Below, one piece after another: positions 26,889-36,324 of a stretch of DNA of 64,000 nucleotides. The translations under genes and the position numbers were made by a program. The DNA is from Christiangramia oceanisediminis (GTDB taxonomy: Bacteria > Bacteroidota > Bacteroidia > Flavobacteriales > Flavobacteriaceae): assembly GCF_022570735.2 (NCBI RefSeq), contig NZ_JANCNS010000001.1, forward strand, positions 1,488,001 to 1,552,000. Reading direction: 5' to 3'. The stretch's first letter is position 1, and each line of letters starts with the position of its first letter. Under the pieces are notes generated by a model, which did no database searches, had not been told where the DNA came from, and was given only the letters and a program-made list of their open reading frames with translations.

Positions 26889-28049
26889 ATGGATTACGAT
26901 TTTCTTTGTCCGGTAGCCAATGAACTGCTGGACGAGATTCGCAATTTAAATTCCCAGACTATAGGAGCGCAACTTAAGGTTCATTCAGAAATTTCAGGAA
27001 TTCCGGAAATTGAAGATGTGCAGGTTGCGATTTTTGGGGTCAGGGAAAATCGCCGGTCTAATTCCGGTTCCTCAGCACCTGTTTTTACTGAAATTAGAAG
27101 AAGTTTTTATAGCCTGTATCCTGGTAACTGGGGGCTAAGGCTTGCCGATCTTGGGGATATCGAGGCAGGTGCCACCGCCGAAGATACTTATTTTGCGGTA
27201 CAGCTGCTCGTTGAAAGACTGGTGAAGGAGGATGTAATACCTGTTATTTTAGGAGGGAGCCAGGATCTTGTTTATGCTCAGTACAGGGCCTATGATAAAC
27301 TGGATCAGATGGTTAACCTTGTAAATGTCGATAAAAAGTTCGATCTTGGCGACGCTGATAAGGCGATAAGCAATGAATCTTTTGTAGGAAAAATCGTAGT
27401 AGATAAGCCTTATAATTTATTTAATTATACCACGGTTGGTTATCAAACTTATTTCAATTCCCAGGAAGAAATCGAATTGATGGAGCGATTGTTCTTTGAA
27501 GCATACCGGTTAGGAGGGGTAACGTCAGATTTGTCGCTCATGGAGCCCATTTTTAGAAATGCCAATCTTGTAAGTATGGACCTGGGAGCAATAGATTCAG
27601 CCAGTCTGCAATCAGGAGTGTATAATTCACCTAATGGTTTCAATGGAAGGGAGATCTGCGCCCTTGCCAGGTATGCGGGTATTAGTGATAAAGTCTCCTC
27701 TTTTGGTATTTATGAATACCAGAGGGAACTTGGAAGCCTTGCTAACATGCTGGTGGCCCAGATAGTCTGGTATTTTATTGAGGGCGTAAATTATAGGTCT
27801 AATGAAAATACTATTTCTGCCAAAAAAGAGTTTATAAAATATCAGGTACCGATTGATGATGAGATCCTGGTGTTTTTTAAAAGCCCGCGAAGTGGGCGCT
27901 GGTGGATAGAAATACCATTTTTATCGACCGTAAATACTAAATTAAAAAGGCATACGTTATTACCTTGCAGTGAGGAAGATTATATAGAAGCCTGCAACCA
28001 GGTAATTCCGGAAAGATGGTATAAAGCAAAAAGAAAAAACGAAGTCTAA
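26889..28049 (+). CDS. Arginase/formimidoylglutamase-fold protein lacking metal ligands (probable pseudoenzyme)
   Basis: 386 residues, with the ureohydrolase fold recognisable from its three motif positions. The signature GG-x-H is GGSQD here (residues 122-126, Gln for His). DAH-x-D is DKKFD (148-152, Lys for His). The third motif SxDxD is SMDLG (229-233, second Asp replaced by Gly). Asp148, Asp152 and Asp231 remain. By homology these losses should abolish the binuclear Mn site, so hydrolase activity is unlikely despite the usual annotation as formimidoylglutamase. A C-terminal extension of about 85 residues contains SPRSGRWWIEIPF. It sits between topA and the gld operon, a neighbourhood that suggests a role tied to gliding or type IX secretion. 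Confidence 0.75.
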   Translation: MDYDFLCPVANELLDEIRNLNSQTIGAQLKVHSEISGIPEIEDVQVAIFGVRENRRSNSGSSAPVFTEIRRSFYSLYPGNWGLRLADLGDIEAGATAEDTYFAVQLLVERLVKEDVIPVILGGSQDLVYAQYRAYDKLDQMVNLVNVDKKFDLGDADKAISNESFVGKIVVDKPYNLFNYTTVGYQTYFNSQEEIELMERLFFEAYRLGGVTSDLSLMEPIFRNANLVSMDLGAIDSASLQSGVYNSPNGFNGREICALARYAGISDKVSSFGIYEYQRELGSLANMLVAQIVWYFIEGVNYRSNENTISAKKEFIKYQVPIDDEILVFFKSPRSGRWWIEIPFLSTVNTKLKRHTLLPCSEEDYIEACNQVIPERWYKAKRKNEV

Positions 28050-28098
28050 AAATTGTACTCAGGCATTAATCTGATTTACGCTATTTTTATCTGAAATA

Positions 28099-28129
28099 TT
28101 GTTTTTTAGAAAATATTTAGATAGGTTTA
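28099..28129 (+). promoter_or_regulatory. Candidate promoter of the gldKLMN operon
   Basis: TTG (28099-28101), a 20-bp spacer, then TAGGTTTA (28122-28129), a near match to TAnnTTTG. Spacing fits the Bacteroidota -33/-7 pattern. It lies 36 bp before the gldK start, in the 116-bp gap after the arginase-fold gene. Confidence 0.55.
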
Positions 28130-28165
28130 CTGCCGTAAATCAAAATGTCTTAACCTAAGATAATT

Positions 28166-29530
28166 ATGAAGAAGTTTATTTCGCTCATCGCTGTTATGGC
28201 TTTGCTTTCCAGTTGTGGAGGTGGAGATCGTGGACAGTTAGTAGGTGCGGAGGGGAAGAAGTGGAATCCGGAGAAACCTTATGGTATGACATTGATCCCC
28301 GGTGGTTCATTCATCATGGGGAAATCTGATGATGACATTGCAGGGCAGAAGAATGCACCTCCTAAAACAGTTACGGTGCGTTCGTTCTATATGGATGAGA
28401 CCGAAATTACCAATTCAGAATATAGGCAATTCGTAAATTATGTACGGGACTCTATCATTAGGGTTAACCTGGCGATAATGGCTGAAATGCAGGGCGCTAC
28501 TCCTGGCGATGATGCTATTGGAGAATATGCCTTTGCTGATGCAGAAGAAGGCGATATGACTCCTTACGAAGAGTATATGCTGAATACGTATGGCCAGGGT
28601 GGTCCTACCGATGATTATGCGAACAGAAGACTGAACAAGAATATCGATATTATCTGGGATACCCAGGATTACCCAGATGTATATTACGCAGAGGTAATGG
28701 ATTCGATGTACATTCCTCTTGACGAGGTGTATAATGGCCAGCGTACCATTGATGTTAAAAAACTTAAATTCCAGTATTCCTGGATGGATATTCAGGCTGC
28801 AGCCAGGGCCCAGGGAAATCGTAGTAACTTCATCAAAAAGGAAGAAGTGATGGTTTACCCGGATACTACTGTTTGGATCAAAGACTTCAATTATTCGTAT
28901 AACGAGCCTATGCACAATGATTATTTCTGGCATAGTGCTTTTGATGATTACCCGGTGGTAGGTGTTTCCTGGAAGCAGGCTAGAGCCTTTACCCAGTGGA
29001 GAACGAAATACCATAACGACTTCCGTCGTCAAAAAGGTGATGCTAATGTGCCATCATATAGACTTCCTACCGAAGGTGAGTGGGAATACGCTGCACGTGG
29101 TGGTCTTGAGGGAGCTTCCTATCCATGGGGAGGACCTTATACCTTAAACGATCGTGGATGTTTTATGGCAAACTTTAAGCCTTTGCGAGGTGACTATGCA
29201 GCCGATCAGGCTCTTTATACCGTTGAGGCTAAATCTTACGACCCGAATGACTATGGCCTGTATAATATGGCCGGAAATGTCGCAGAATGGGTCGATTCTT
29301 CATACGATCCGGGATCTTATGAGTATATGTCTACGATGAACCCAACCGTTAACAACCCCGAAGATCGTAGAAAAGTAGTGAGGGGAGGATCCTGGAAGGA
29401 TGTTGCTTATTTCCTTCAGGTAAGTTCCAGGGACTATGAATACATGGACTCTGCAAGGAGTTATATCGGATTTAGAACCGTTCAGGACTATCTGGGAACA
29501 GATGTGACCCTGAATCAGGATAACCGATAA
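28166..29530 (+). CDS. gldK: Gliding motility / type IX secretion lipoprotein GldK
   Basis: 454 residues. Lipoprotein signal with lipobox LLSSC (Cys17), followed by a formylglycine-generating-enzyme/sulfatase-modifying-factor fold: GMTLIPGGSFIMG, MDETEITNSEYRQFV, PVVGVSWKQARAFTQW, RLPTEGEWEYAARGG, NMAGNVAEWVDS and VVRGGSWKD. In GldK/PorK this fold serves structure rather than catalysis. The protein forms, with GldN/PorN, the periplasmic ring under the outer membrane. First gene of gldK-L-M-N in the canonical order. Confidence 0.95.
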   Translation: MKKFISLIAVMALLSSCGGGDRGQLVGAEGKKWNPEKPYGMTLIPGGSFIMGKSDDDIAGQKNAPPKTVTVRSFYMDETEITNSEYRQFVNYVRDSIIRVNLAIMAEMQGATPGDDAIGEYAFADAEEGDMTPYEEYMLNTYGQGGPTDDYANRRLNKNIDIIWDTQDYPDVYYAEVMDSMYIPLDEVYNGQRTIDVKKLKFQYSWMDIQAAARAQGNRSNFIKKEEVMVYPDTTVWIKDFNYSYNEPMHNDYFWHSAFDDYPVVGVSWKQARAFTQWRTKYHNDFRRQKGDANVPSYRLPTEGEWEYAARGGLEGASYPWGGPYTLNDRGCFMANFKPLRGDYAADQALYTVEAKSYDPNDYGLYNMAGNVAEWVDSSYDPGSYEYMSTMNPTVNNPEDRRKVVRGGSWKDVAYFLQVSSRDYEYMDSARSYIGFRTVQDYLGTDVTLNQDNR

Positions 29531-29592
29531 TAAAAACTGAACACTTAAACCTATTTATATCAATTATTAAGAAAATCTAAACATTAAGAGTT

Positions 29593-30246
29593 ATGGCAAA
29601 TTCAAGATCGACTAAAAAGCTTACCAATATGGTGTATGGGCTTGGAGCATCTGTGGTTATCCTGGGTGCACTTTTCAAAATCATGCACTGGCCTGGTGGA
29701 AACGAAATGTTAATTATTGGTCTTATCGTAGAGGCGTTGGTATTCGCTTATTCTGCGTTCGAACCAGTAGATGATGAATTGGACTGGAGCCTTGTTTATC
29801 CTGAATTAGCCGGTGGCGATTCAAGAAGAAAAGAGGCTGTGGTTGTAGAAGAGAAAGAAGCTGAAGGAATGCTTTCTAAAAAACTTGATGCTATGCTTAA
29901 GGAAGCTAAGCTGGATGCCAGCCTTATGGCTTCTCTTGGAGAGAGCATTAAAAACTTCGAAGGAGCCGCGAAAGGTATTGCCCCTACCGTAGATTCTATG
30001 GCTTCTCAGAAGAAATACAGCGAGGAGCTTGGAGTAGCTGCCGCTCAAATGGAAACTTTAAATAACCTTTATAAAGCTCAGGTGGAATCGGCTTCACGTC
30101 AGGCAGAGATCAACAACGAAGTGGTTGAGAACGCCAGCAGACTGAAAGCTCAAATGGATTCCCTTGCCGATAATATGGCTCACCTGAACAATGTTTATGG
30201 AGGCATGCTTACCGCTATGAATGGTAGAGCAACTTCCAGAGTCTAA
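29593..30246 (+). CDS. gldL: Type IX secretion / gliding motor protein GldL
   Basis: 217 residues. Two N-terminal membrane helices (about 12-30 and 38-55), then the conserved EPVDDELDWSLVYPELAGG segment and a long helical cytoplasmic domain. The intramembrane Glu47 and the Tyr15, Lys29 and His32 positions correspond to residues implicated in proton-driven motor function in Flavobacterium johnsoniae GldL; the correspondence is from memory of that sequence. GldL forms a pentamer around GldM helices and powers secretion and gliding. Confidence 0.95.
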   Translation: MANSRSTKKLTNMVYGLGASVVILGALFKIMHWPGGNEMLIIGLIVEALVFAYSAFEPVDDELDWSLVYPELAGGDSRRKEAVVVEEKEAEGMLSKKLDAMLKEAKLDASLMASLGESIKNFEGAAKGIAPTVDSMASQKKYSEELGVAAAQMETLNNLYKAQVESASRQAEINNEVVENASRLKAQMDSLADNMAHLNNVYGGMLTAMNGRATSRV

Positions 30247-30298
30247 TTAACCGACTTTAAATTAAATTATTTATCAATTTAAAAAGAACTAATTAGAC

Positions 30299-31843
30299 AT
30301 GGCATCTGGAAAACAATCGCCACGGCAAAAGATGATTAACCTGATGTATCTGGTTTTCATCGCCATGATGGCACTTAATATGTCCAAGGAGGTTTTGACG
30401 GCCTTCGGACTTATGAACGAAAAATTAGATGAGACCTCTGCCAATTTCGCTGAAAGAAATCAGGCGTTAATGGCAGGACTCGATATGAAAGTGGAAGAAC
30501 AACCTGCAAAGTATACTTCTATTAAAGAGGATGCCGACAGAATTCACCAGCTTTCGACCGAACTTAGTGAATATATCGAAGGGGTTAAGGATGAGCTTAA
30601 AGCTTCTGTAGACGATCCAACCGATTACGAGACCATGGATAAATCTAATGCAATGGATGAAATGTTCTTCCAGAGCGGAAGGGTTTCTCCAAGAGGTCAG
30701 GAATTCGTAGATCAGATAGATCAGTACAGGGAGGGTGTAGCGCAGATCCTAAGTGAGGATTATCCTGCGATTGCCTCCAAGGTAAACCTGCAACAGGAAT
30801 TTTCTACCCAGGAAGTTACCAACAGGGAAAATGTAACCCAACCATGGTTGTACTATCATTATGCTGGATTCCCATTGATCGCTTCTATTACCAAGCTTAC
30901 TCAAATGCAGGCTGATATTAAAAGTACTGAAAGTGAGATTTTATCAAGTATGTTCTCTGGTCAGTTAGAAAGTGATGTGTCACTTACAAACTATCAGGCC
31001 ATCGTAGTACCAGATAAGACAGCTTTCTTTAGTGGTGAGAACTTTACTGGTAAAGTAGTGTTAGGTCGTGTTGACCAGACTTTACAGTTCGAAAATGTGA
31101 TCATTAATGGTCAGAAAGTACAAAGTACCGAAGCTGGACAGGTTATGTTAGACTTTCCTGCTGGTAATGTTGGTGAAAAAGAAATCACTGGTGAGCTTCA
31201 GTTTCAGGAAGGCGACTCTTTAGTAAGAATTCCTGTAAAAAGTTCTTATGCAGTAATTCCTAAACCAAATTCTGCAGTTATTTCAGCAGATAAGATGAAC
31301 GTGGTATATCGTGGGGTTCAAAACCCGATGACTATTTCAATCCCGGGAGTTGGAAGTGTTTCAGCTAATGCTCCGGGGCTTAGGGCTGCCGGTGGTGCTG
31401 GAAGTTATGTAATGGATGTTACTACCCTTCAGGCCAGAGAGGTGACCATTAATGTAAGTGGTCAATTACCAGGCGGAGAAACGGTATCAGATAGCAAAAC
31501 TTTCAGGGTAAAGGATATTCCAAGACCGGTAGGAACTATACGTGGTGAAGACGGTTCGGTTTCTATGCAAAGAAACAGTCTGGAGATCGCAAACGTAGGT
31601 GCTGCCTTACCAGACTTCGATTTCGATCTTAACCTGAATGTAACTGGATTTAAATTTAAAGTACCGGGCCAGCCTACTATCCAGGTTAATGGAAGCAGGC
31701 TTGACGACAGGGCTAAAGCGGCTCTAAGACGTGCCGGAAGAGGAGAATCTGTTCAGATCTATGATATCAACGCTTCCCTTGCTGGTAACTCCAGCTATAA
31801 GCTAAAAAAGGTAGCTCCTGTAATTATTGAGCTTACAAACTAA
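30299..31843 (+). CDS. gldM: Type IX secretion / gliding motor shaft protein GldM
   Basis: 514 residues. A short cytoplasmic N-terminus (MASGKQSPRQKMINLMYLVF) leads into a single membrane helix (about 12-35), and the rest is periplasmic. The periplasmic part begins with a helical D1 region (30-220) and continues as three beta-rich Ig-like domains (DKTAFFSGENFTGKVVLG, NVVYRGVQNPMTISIPGVG, RPVGTIRGEDGSVSMQRNSL). It dimerises, threads the GldL ring and reaches the GldK/GldN ring. It lies 52 bp after gldL in the same operon. Confidence 0.95.
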   Translation: MASGKQSPRQKMINLMYLVFIAMMALNMSKEVLTAFGLMNEKLDETSANFAERNQALMAGLDMKVEEQPAKYTSIKEDADRIHQLSTELSEYIEGVKDELKASVDDPTDYETMDKSNAMDEMFFQSGRVSPRGQEFVDQIDQYREGVAQILSEDYPAIASKVNLQQEFSTQEVTNRENVTQPWLYYHYAGFPLIASITKLTQMQADIKSTESEILSSMFSGQLESDVSLTNYQAIVVPDKTAFFSGENFTGKVVLGRVDQTLQFENVIINGQKVQSTEAGQVMLDFPAGNVGEKEITGELQFQEGDSLVRIPVKSSYAVIPKPNSAVISADKMNVVYRGVQNPMTISIPGVGSVSANAPGLRAAGGAGSYVMDVTTLQAREVTINVSGQLPGGETVSDSKTFRVKDIPRPVGTIRGEDGSVSMQRNSLEIANVGAALPDFDFDLNLNVTGFKFKVPGQPTIQVNGSRLDDRAKAALRRAGRGESVQIYDINASLAGNSSYKLKKVAPVIIELTN

Positions 31844-31855
31844 AAGAATATTAAA

Positions 31856-32749
31856 ATGAGCTTGAAGAAATTATTTGTATTTGGATTTGTGATGATGGCT
31901 GGGGTATCTTCTTTCGGTCAGGCAAATATCCTGAACGCCAATAAGCCTGAAGATATCGGGAAAAAATCGGAAGCTCAGGCAATGGTAGACAAGGAAGATA
32001 AACCACTGGAATACGGCTACGTGGGAGATCGCGATATTCTATGGTCTAAAGGGACCTGGGAGATCATCGATCTTGATGAGCGTGTTAATTTTCCGTTGTA
32101 TTATCCTATAGATACCAACAATATTGGAACCAACAGGAGAGCTCTTTACGATGTACTGGTAAAGGCTATTAAAAGCGGTAAGATCGAAAATGTCTATGCC
32201 GATTCATATTTTACTGAAAAAAGAACTCTGAAGGATATCAGTGCCACTTTATCTAAAATTGATACGACCGATCTTGGTATCGAGCAGTACAATGCCGGTG
32301 AAGAGGTGGATGCGCAGTTTATAGATCGTCGTGATCTTGGTGCTGCCGATATCGCCGAATATCATATTCGTGGTCTTTGGTATTTCGATAAGCGTTTAGC
32401 TGAATTGAAATATCGTATCCTGGGGATTGCGCCAGTTGCTCCCGATGTGAACTTCATCGATTCAGGTCAAACCGATCTTGTTGAATTATTCTGGGTTTGG
32501 TATCCCGATGCTCGTGAAGTGCTTCACGACGCAAAGGTTTTTACTGGAGGTAACACTTCGCAGACCATTTCGTTTGATCACCTGCTCAATTCGAGAAGGT
32601 TTGACGGAATTATTTATAAAGAAGACAACGTTCAGGGAGATCGTGAGATCGACGAATACATAGTTGATAATGCTTTTATGCAATTGCTGGAATCGCAGCG
32701 AATCAAAGAGCAGATCAGGAACTTCGAACAGGATATGTGGAGTTATTAA
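31856..32749 (+). CDS. gldN: Type IX secretion / gliding protein GldN
   Basis: 297 residues. Signal peptide (MSLKKLFVFGFVMMAGVSSFGQ), then a periplasmic PorN/GldN domain with DRDILWSKGTWEIIDLDERV and LVELFWVWYPDAREVLHDAK. It completes the periplasmic ring with GldK. It is the last gene of the operon, 12 bp after gldM and followed by a strong hairpin terminator. No gldO paralogue follows, unlike in F. johnsoniae. Confidence 0.95.
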   Translation: MSLKKLFVFGFVMMAGVSSFGQANILNANKPEDIGKKSEAQAMVDKEDKPLEYGYVGDRDILWSKGTWEIIDLDERVNFPLYYPIDTNNIGTNRRALYDVLVKAIKSGKIENVYADSYFTEKRTLKDISATLSKIDTTDLGIEQYNAGEEVDAQFIDRRDLGAADIAEYHIRGLWYFDKRLAELKYRILGIAPVAPDVNFIDSGQTDLVELFWVWYPDAREVLHDAKVFTGGNTSQTISFDHLLNSRRFDGIIYKEDNVQGDREIDEYIVDNAFMQLLESQRIKEQIRNFEQDMWSY

Positions 32750-32767
32750 ACTTCAGAAAGTATATGA

Positions 32768-32798
32768 AAGAGCGCCCTTCAAAAAGGGCGCTTTTTTT
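32768..32798 (+). terminator. Rho-independent terminator of the gldKLMN operon
   Basis: A 9-bp stem AGCGCCCTT/AAGGGCGCT with a CAAA loop, followed by a run of seven T. It lies just after the gldN stop. Confidence 0.92.
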
Positions 32799-32843
32799 AT
32801 GTCTATTTTTGAAATTGAACCTGAGGCTTAATATCTTTAACCC

Positions 32844-33902
32844 ATGCTTGATTATATAGTAGTTGGTCTTGGTCTTAGCGGACTGGCAGTTTCAGAAGAA
32901 CTGGAAAAGCGGAACAGGAGTTTCGTTGTTTTTGATGATCACTCCCAGAATTCTTCTTATGTGGCAGGTGGGATCTTCAATCCGGTGGTCTTAAAGCGTT
33001 TTACACTGGCCTGGAAGGCCGATGAGCAGTTGAAAATTTCCATTCCTTTTTATAAAAACCTGGAAGACAAACTTCAGCAGAAGTTTATTAATAATTGGAA
33101 TATTTATCGTCGGTTCCATTCGGTAGAAGAACAGAATGAGTGGTTCGTAGCTGCAGATAAGCCCGGCCTTTCCCGGTTTCTTGATCCTGGTTTAAAGAAG
33201 AATACCAATCCTAATCTCGACGTACCATATTCATTTGGGATGGTTCAGCAAACCGGGAATATTGAAACCGAAGACCTGCTTAATAACTATATAACTTATC
33301 TTCAAAAGAATGATAGCTTTATAAATGAACGCTTTGATTATTCTAAATTGGTGAGCCGGGATGGTTTTGTAGAATATAAAGATTTGAAGGCCAGAAATAT
33401 TATTTTTTGCGAAGGCTTCGGAATACGAAATAACCCATATTTCAGTTACCTGCCGTTGCGCGGGAACAAAGGGGAGTATATCACTATTTATTCTGAAGAT
33501 TTAGATCTTGATTTTGCCATCAAATCTTCTGTTTTTATCATGCCCTTAGGCAATCATCTCTATAAGGTTGGAGCCACTTATGATCACCAGGATAAAACGC
33601 CAGGGGTGACAGGCCAGGCCAGGGAAAAGCTCGTTAAGCAGCTTGGTTCCATAATTAAATGTGATTTTGAGGTGGTGGACCAGGTAGCGGGGATTCGTCC
33701 CGCAGTGGCCGATCGCAGGCCCCTGGTAGGAGCGCACCCCGAAATTAAGAATATGTTCTGTTGTAATGGTTTTGGAAGCAGGGGTGTGCTCATAGCTCCC
33801 AGCATGGCTCCTAAATTACTTGATCTTATGGAGAAGGATGTTCCGTTAGACAGCGAGATCGATCTTCAAAGATTCACTAAGAAACACTATAAGCCGTCTT
33901 AA
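32844..33902 (+). CDS. FAD-dependent oxidoreductase, DAO family
   Basis: 352 residues. The N-terminal dinucleotide motif is VVGLGLSGLAVSEEL (residues 6-20), then AGGIFNPVVLKRF, a central substrate domain, and the C-terminal FAD contact region AGIRPAVADRRPLVGAHP with CNGFGSRGVLIAPSMA. This matches D-amino-acid-oxidase/glycine-oxidase-like flavoproteins, which oxidise amine or imino substrates; the substrate here is unknown. It follows the gld terminator with its own short leader, and its stop codon overlaps the stop of the convergent DUF983 gene. Confidence 0.85.
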   Translation: MLDYIVVGLGLSGLAVSEELEKRNRSFVVFDDHSQNSSYVAGGIFNPVVLKRFTLAWKADEQLKISIPFYKNLEDKLQQKFINNWNIYRRFHSVEEQNEWFVAADKPGLSRFLDPGLKKNTNPNLDVPYSFGMVQQTGNIETEDLLNNYITYLQKNDSFINERFDYSKLVSRDGFVEYKDLKARNIIFCEGFGIRNNPYFSYLPLRGNKGEYITIYSEDLDLDFAIKSSVFIMPLGNHLYKVGATYDHQDKTPGVTGQAREKLVKQLGSIIKCDFEVVDQVAGIRPAVADRRPLVGAHPEIKNMFCCNGFGSRGVLIAPSMAPKLLDLMEKDVPLDSEIDLQRFTKKHYKPS

Positions 33903-34285
33903 TTCTTTCCCGCTTTTTTATCATAGTTCATAAAAAGATTGATCCAGATATTCCTGGATAATCTCATGATAACCGGCATTAAAAATAACAGGGTAAATAC
34001 AATGGTGAAGAACGAAGCCAGTAAGCTGGCGCCAAAGAAGTAATACGCGATGATAAATGCTGCTACTGCGAACGCCACGCCAACGCCGTAGCTCACATAC
34101 ATGGCTCCGTAAAAAAAGGAGGGTTCAATCTTATATTTGGTGCCGCAATTAGAACATTTTTCATGCATTTTTAAAGTATCCTTAAGCTTATAGGGATTTT
34201 TTGTCACATACATGCTTTCTTCCTGGCATACAGGGCAGGTGCCCGTGAAAATGCTGTAAATACTGGTGCCTTTAAGTAAACCCAT
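33899..34285 (-). CDS. DUF983 family membrane protein with zinc-ribbon-like cysteines
   Basis: 128 residues from the ATG at 34285. The frame extends to 34366, but that would overlap the start of the divergent ABC-F gene, and the conserved part begins at GLLKGTSIYSIFTGTCPVCQ. Two CxxC pairs (Cys17/Cys20, Cys44/Cys47) probably bind zinc. Two membrane helices follow (YVSYGVGVAFAVAAFIIAYY and LLASFFTIVFTLLFLMPVIM). The family role is unknown. Its stop overlaps the FAD oxidoreductase stop by 3 bp. Confidence 0.8.
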   Translation of the reverse strand: MGLLKGTSIYSIFTGTCPVCQEESMYVTKNPYKLKDTLKMHEKCSNCGTKYKIEPSFFYGAMYVSYGVGVAFAVAAFIIAYYFFGASLLASFFTIVFTLLFLMPVIMRLSRNIWINLFMNYDKKAGKN

Positions 34286-34351
34286 CTTATTTTTTTTACA
34301 ACCCAAATTTAGGCATCTTTGCAGCGATTTTAAAGTAACATTCATTACAAA

Positions 34352-36268
34352 ATGCTGAATATTCATAATCTATCTGTTTCATTTGCCGGGGAGTATCTCT
34401 TTAAAGAGATCAGTTTTAGGCTTGGAGCTGGAGACAGGGTAGGATTAATAGGAAAGAACGGAGCCGGAAAATCCACCATGCTGAAGATCATAGCCGGGGA
34501 GCAGGAATACGATACGGGGCAGATCGCGAAAGACAAGGAGCTGAAAATAGGTTTCTTAAAGCAGGATCTGGATTTTGAGAAAGGCCGTACCGTGATCGAG
34601 GAAGCTCACCAGGCGTTTACAGAGATCAAGACACTGGAAAAGAGAATGGCTCATATCAACGAGCAGCTGGCTACCCGCACCGATTATGAAAGCGAATCTT
34701 ATAATGACCTTATCCAAGAACTTAGCGAGGTCACTCATCAATACGAGATCATTGGGGGCTATAATTATGAAGGGGAGACTGAAAAGGTCCTGCAGGGACT
34801 CGGATTTCAACGCGAGGATTTCGATAAGCCAACCGAAACCTTTTCCGGAGGATGGCGAATGAGGATCGAACTGGCAAAACTTCTGCTTCAGAATAATGAT
34901 ATTCTCCTTCTGGATGAGCCTACCAACCACCTGGATATTGAAAGTATTATCTGGTTGGAGAGCTTTTTGAATAATTATCCAGGCTCGGTTATGCTGGTTT
35001 CTCACGATAAGATGTTCCTGAATAATGTGACCAACAGGAGTATCGAGATCTCCCTGGGTAATATTTATGATTACCGAAAACCATATTCCGAATTCATGGA
35101 ATTCAGAACGGAACTCAGGGAACAGCAACTGGCTGCGCAGAAGAATCAACAAAAGGAGATTGAAAATACCGAAAAACTGATCGATAAGTTTCGTGCCAAG
35201 GCCAGCAAGGCTTCCATGGCCCAGTCGCTGATCAAAAAACTGGAGAAGATAGACCGTATCGAAGTAGACGAAGATGATAATGCGGTGATGGCTGTGAATT
35301 TCCCGGTTTCTGTGAACCCAGGGAAAGTAGTTATCGAGGCGGAGCATCTTGAAAAATCTTATGGTGATAAGACCGTGCTGGACGATATTAACCTGATGAT
35401 CGAGCGCCAAAGCAAGATCGCTTTTGTTGGGCAGAACGGCCAGGGAAAAACCACGCTGGCTAAGATCATCGTGGGAGAGATCCCTCATAAGGGAAAACTG
35501 AAACTGGGGCATAATGTGCAATTAGGTTATTTTGCACAGAACCAGGCCGAATACCTGGACGGTAACAAGACCGTGCTTGAAACCATGATCGATTCTGCAA
35601 ACGAAAAGAACAGGACCAGGGTACGTGATATGCTGGGTTCATTTCTATTTCGTGGTGACGAGGTTGAGAAAAAAGTGAAAGTACTTTCAGGAGGGGAGCG
35701 AAACAGGCTCGCGCTGTGTAAGATGTTGCTGGAGCCTTTCAACGTGCTCGTAATGGATGAGCCTACCAACCACCTGGACATTAAATCAAAGAATGTTCTA
35801 AAAGAAGCACTTACCCGTTTTGAGGGAACGCTAATCATGGTCTCTCACGACAGGGATTTTCTTCAGGGTCTCACCGGGAAGGTATATGAATTCAGAAATC
35901 ACCAGATCAAGGAATACCTGGGCGATATAGATTATTACCTGGAACAGCGAAAGCTGCAGGATATGCGTGAAGTTGAAAAGAGCGATAAGGTTAAAAAACA
36001 GAAGAAGTTTTCTGGTGATTCCGAAAAAAGATCTTTCACAGACCAGAAGGAGGTAAAAAGGTTGAAGAATCGCCTTAGCAAGACCGAAGCCAAGATCACC
36101 AAGCTGGAAAAGGAGCTGAAAGCCAAGGATAAAGAGCTGGCTGAGAATTACCAGGCCACAGCTACCAAACCCGATTTTCTTAACAACTATAATGCTTCAA
36201 AAAAGAAGCTCGAAAAACTGATGCAGGAGTGGGAGGAGATTCAGCTGGAACTGGATCAAATGAACTAA
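34352..36268 (+). CDS. ABC-F family ATPase (Uup/EttA-like translation factor)
   Basis: 638 residues and no membrane segments. Two ATPase domains: Walker A GLIGKNGAGKST (31-42), signature FSGGWRMRIELAKLL, Walker B ILLLDEPTNHLD; then VGQNGQGKTT (about 359-368), LSGGERNRLALCKML and VLVMDEPTNHLD. Between them lies the charged P-site-tRNA-interaction linker. The C-terminus has a coiled coil (about 560-638), as in Uup. ABC-F proteins act on ribosomes (tRNA positioning, rescue, some antibiotic protection). Which subfamily applies needs a tree. Confidence 0.92.
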   Translation: MLNIHNLSVSFAGEYLFKEISFRLGAGDRVGLIGKNGAGKSTMLKIIAGEQEYDTGQIAKDKELKIGFLKQDLDFEKGRTVIEEAHQAFTEIKTLEKRMAHINEQLATRTDYESESYNDLIQELSEVTHQYEIIGGYNYEGETEKVLQGLGFQREDFDKPTETFSGGWRMRIELAKLLLQNNDILLLDEPTNHLDIESIIWLESFLNNYPGSVMLVSHDKMFLNNVTNRSIEISLGNIYDYRKPYSEFMEFRTELREQQLAAQKNQQKEIENTEKLIDKFRAKASKASMAQSLIKKLEKIDRIEVDEDDNAVMAVNFPVSVNPGKVVIEAEHLEKSYGDKTVLDDINLMIERQSKIAFVGQNGQGKTTLAKIIVGEIPHKGKLKLGHNVQLGYFAQNQAEYLDGNKTVLETMIDSANEKNRTRVRDMLGSFLFRGDEVEKKVKVLSGGERNRLALCKMLLEPFNVLVMDEPTNHLDIKSKNVLKEALTRFEGTLIMVSHDRDFLQGLTGKVYEFRNHQIKEYLGDIDYYLEQRKLQDMREVEKSDKVKKQKKFSGDSEKRSFTDQKEVKRLKNRLSKTEAKITKLEKELKAKDKELAENYQATATKPDFLNNYNASKKKLEKLMQEWEEIQLELDQMN

Positions 36269-36324
36269 AAAAAACTCCATAAAATTTCTTTTTGATTTAA
36301 ACCAATGGGACTAATAAGCGTCCT

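Noticed and set aside
26889-28049. Active formimidoylglutamase or agmatinase
   Set aside because: The two metal-ligand histidines and one aspartate of the family motifs are replaced, so activity is not supported.
34286-34366. Longer N-terminus for the DUF983 protein
   Set aside because: The extension overlaps the start of the divergent ABC-F gene and precedes the conserved GLLKGT start region.
34556-35521. A 321-codon leftward open frame inside the ABC-F gene
   Set aside because: It is antisense to clear Walker and signature motifs of the ABC-F protein; the long frame is a by-product of codon usage.
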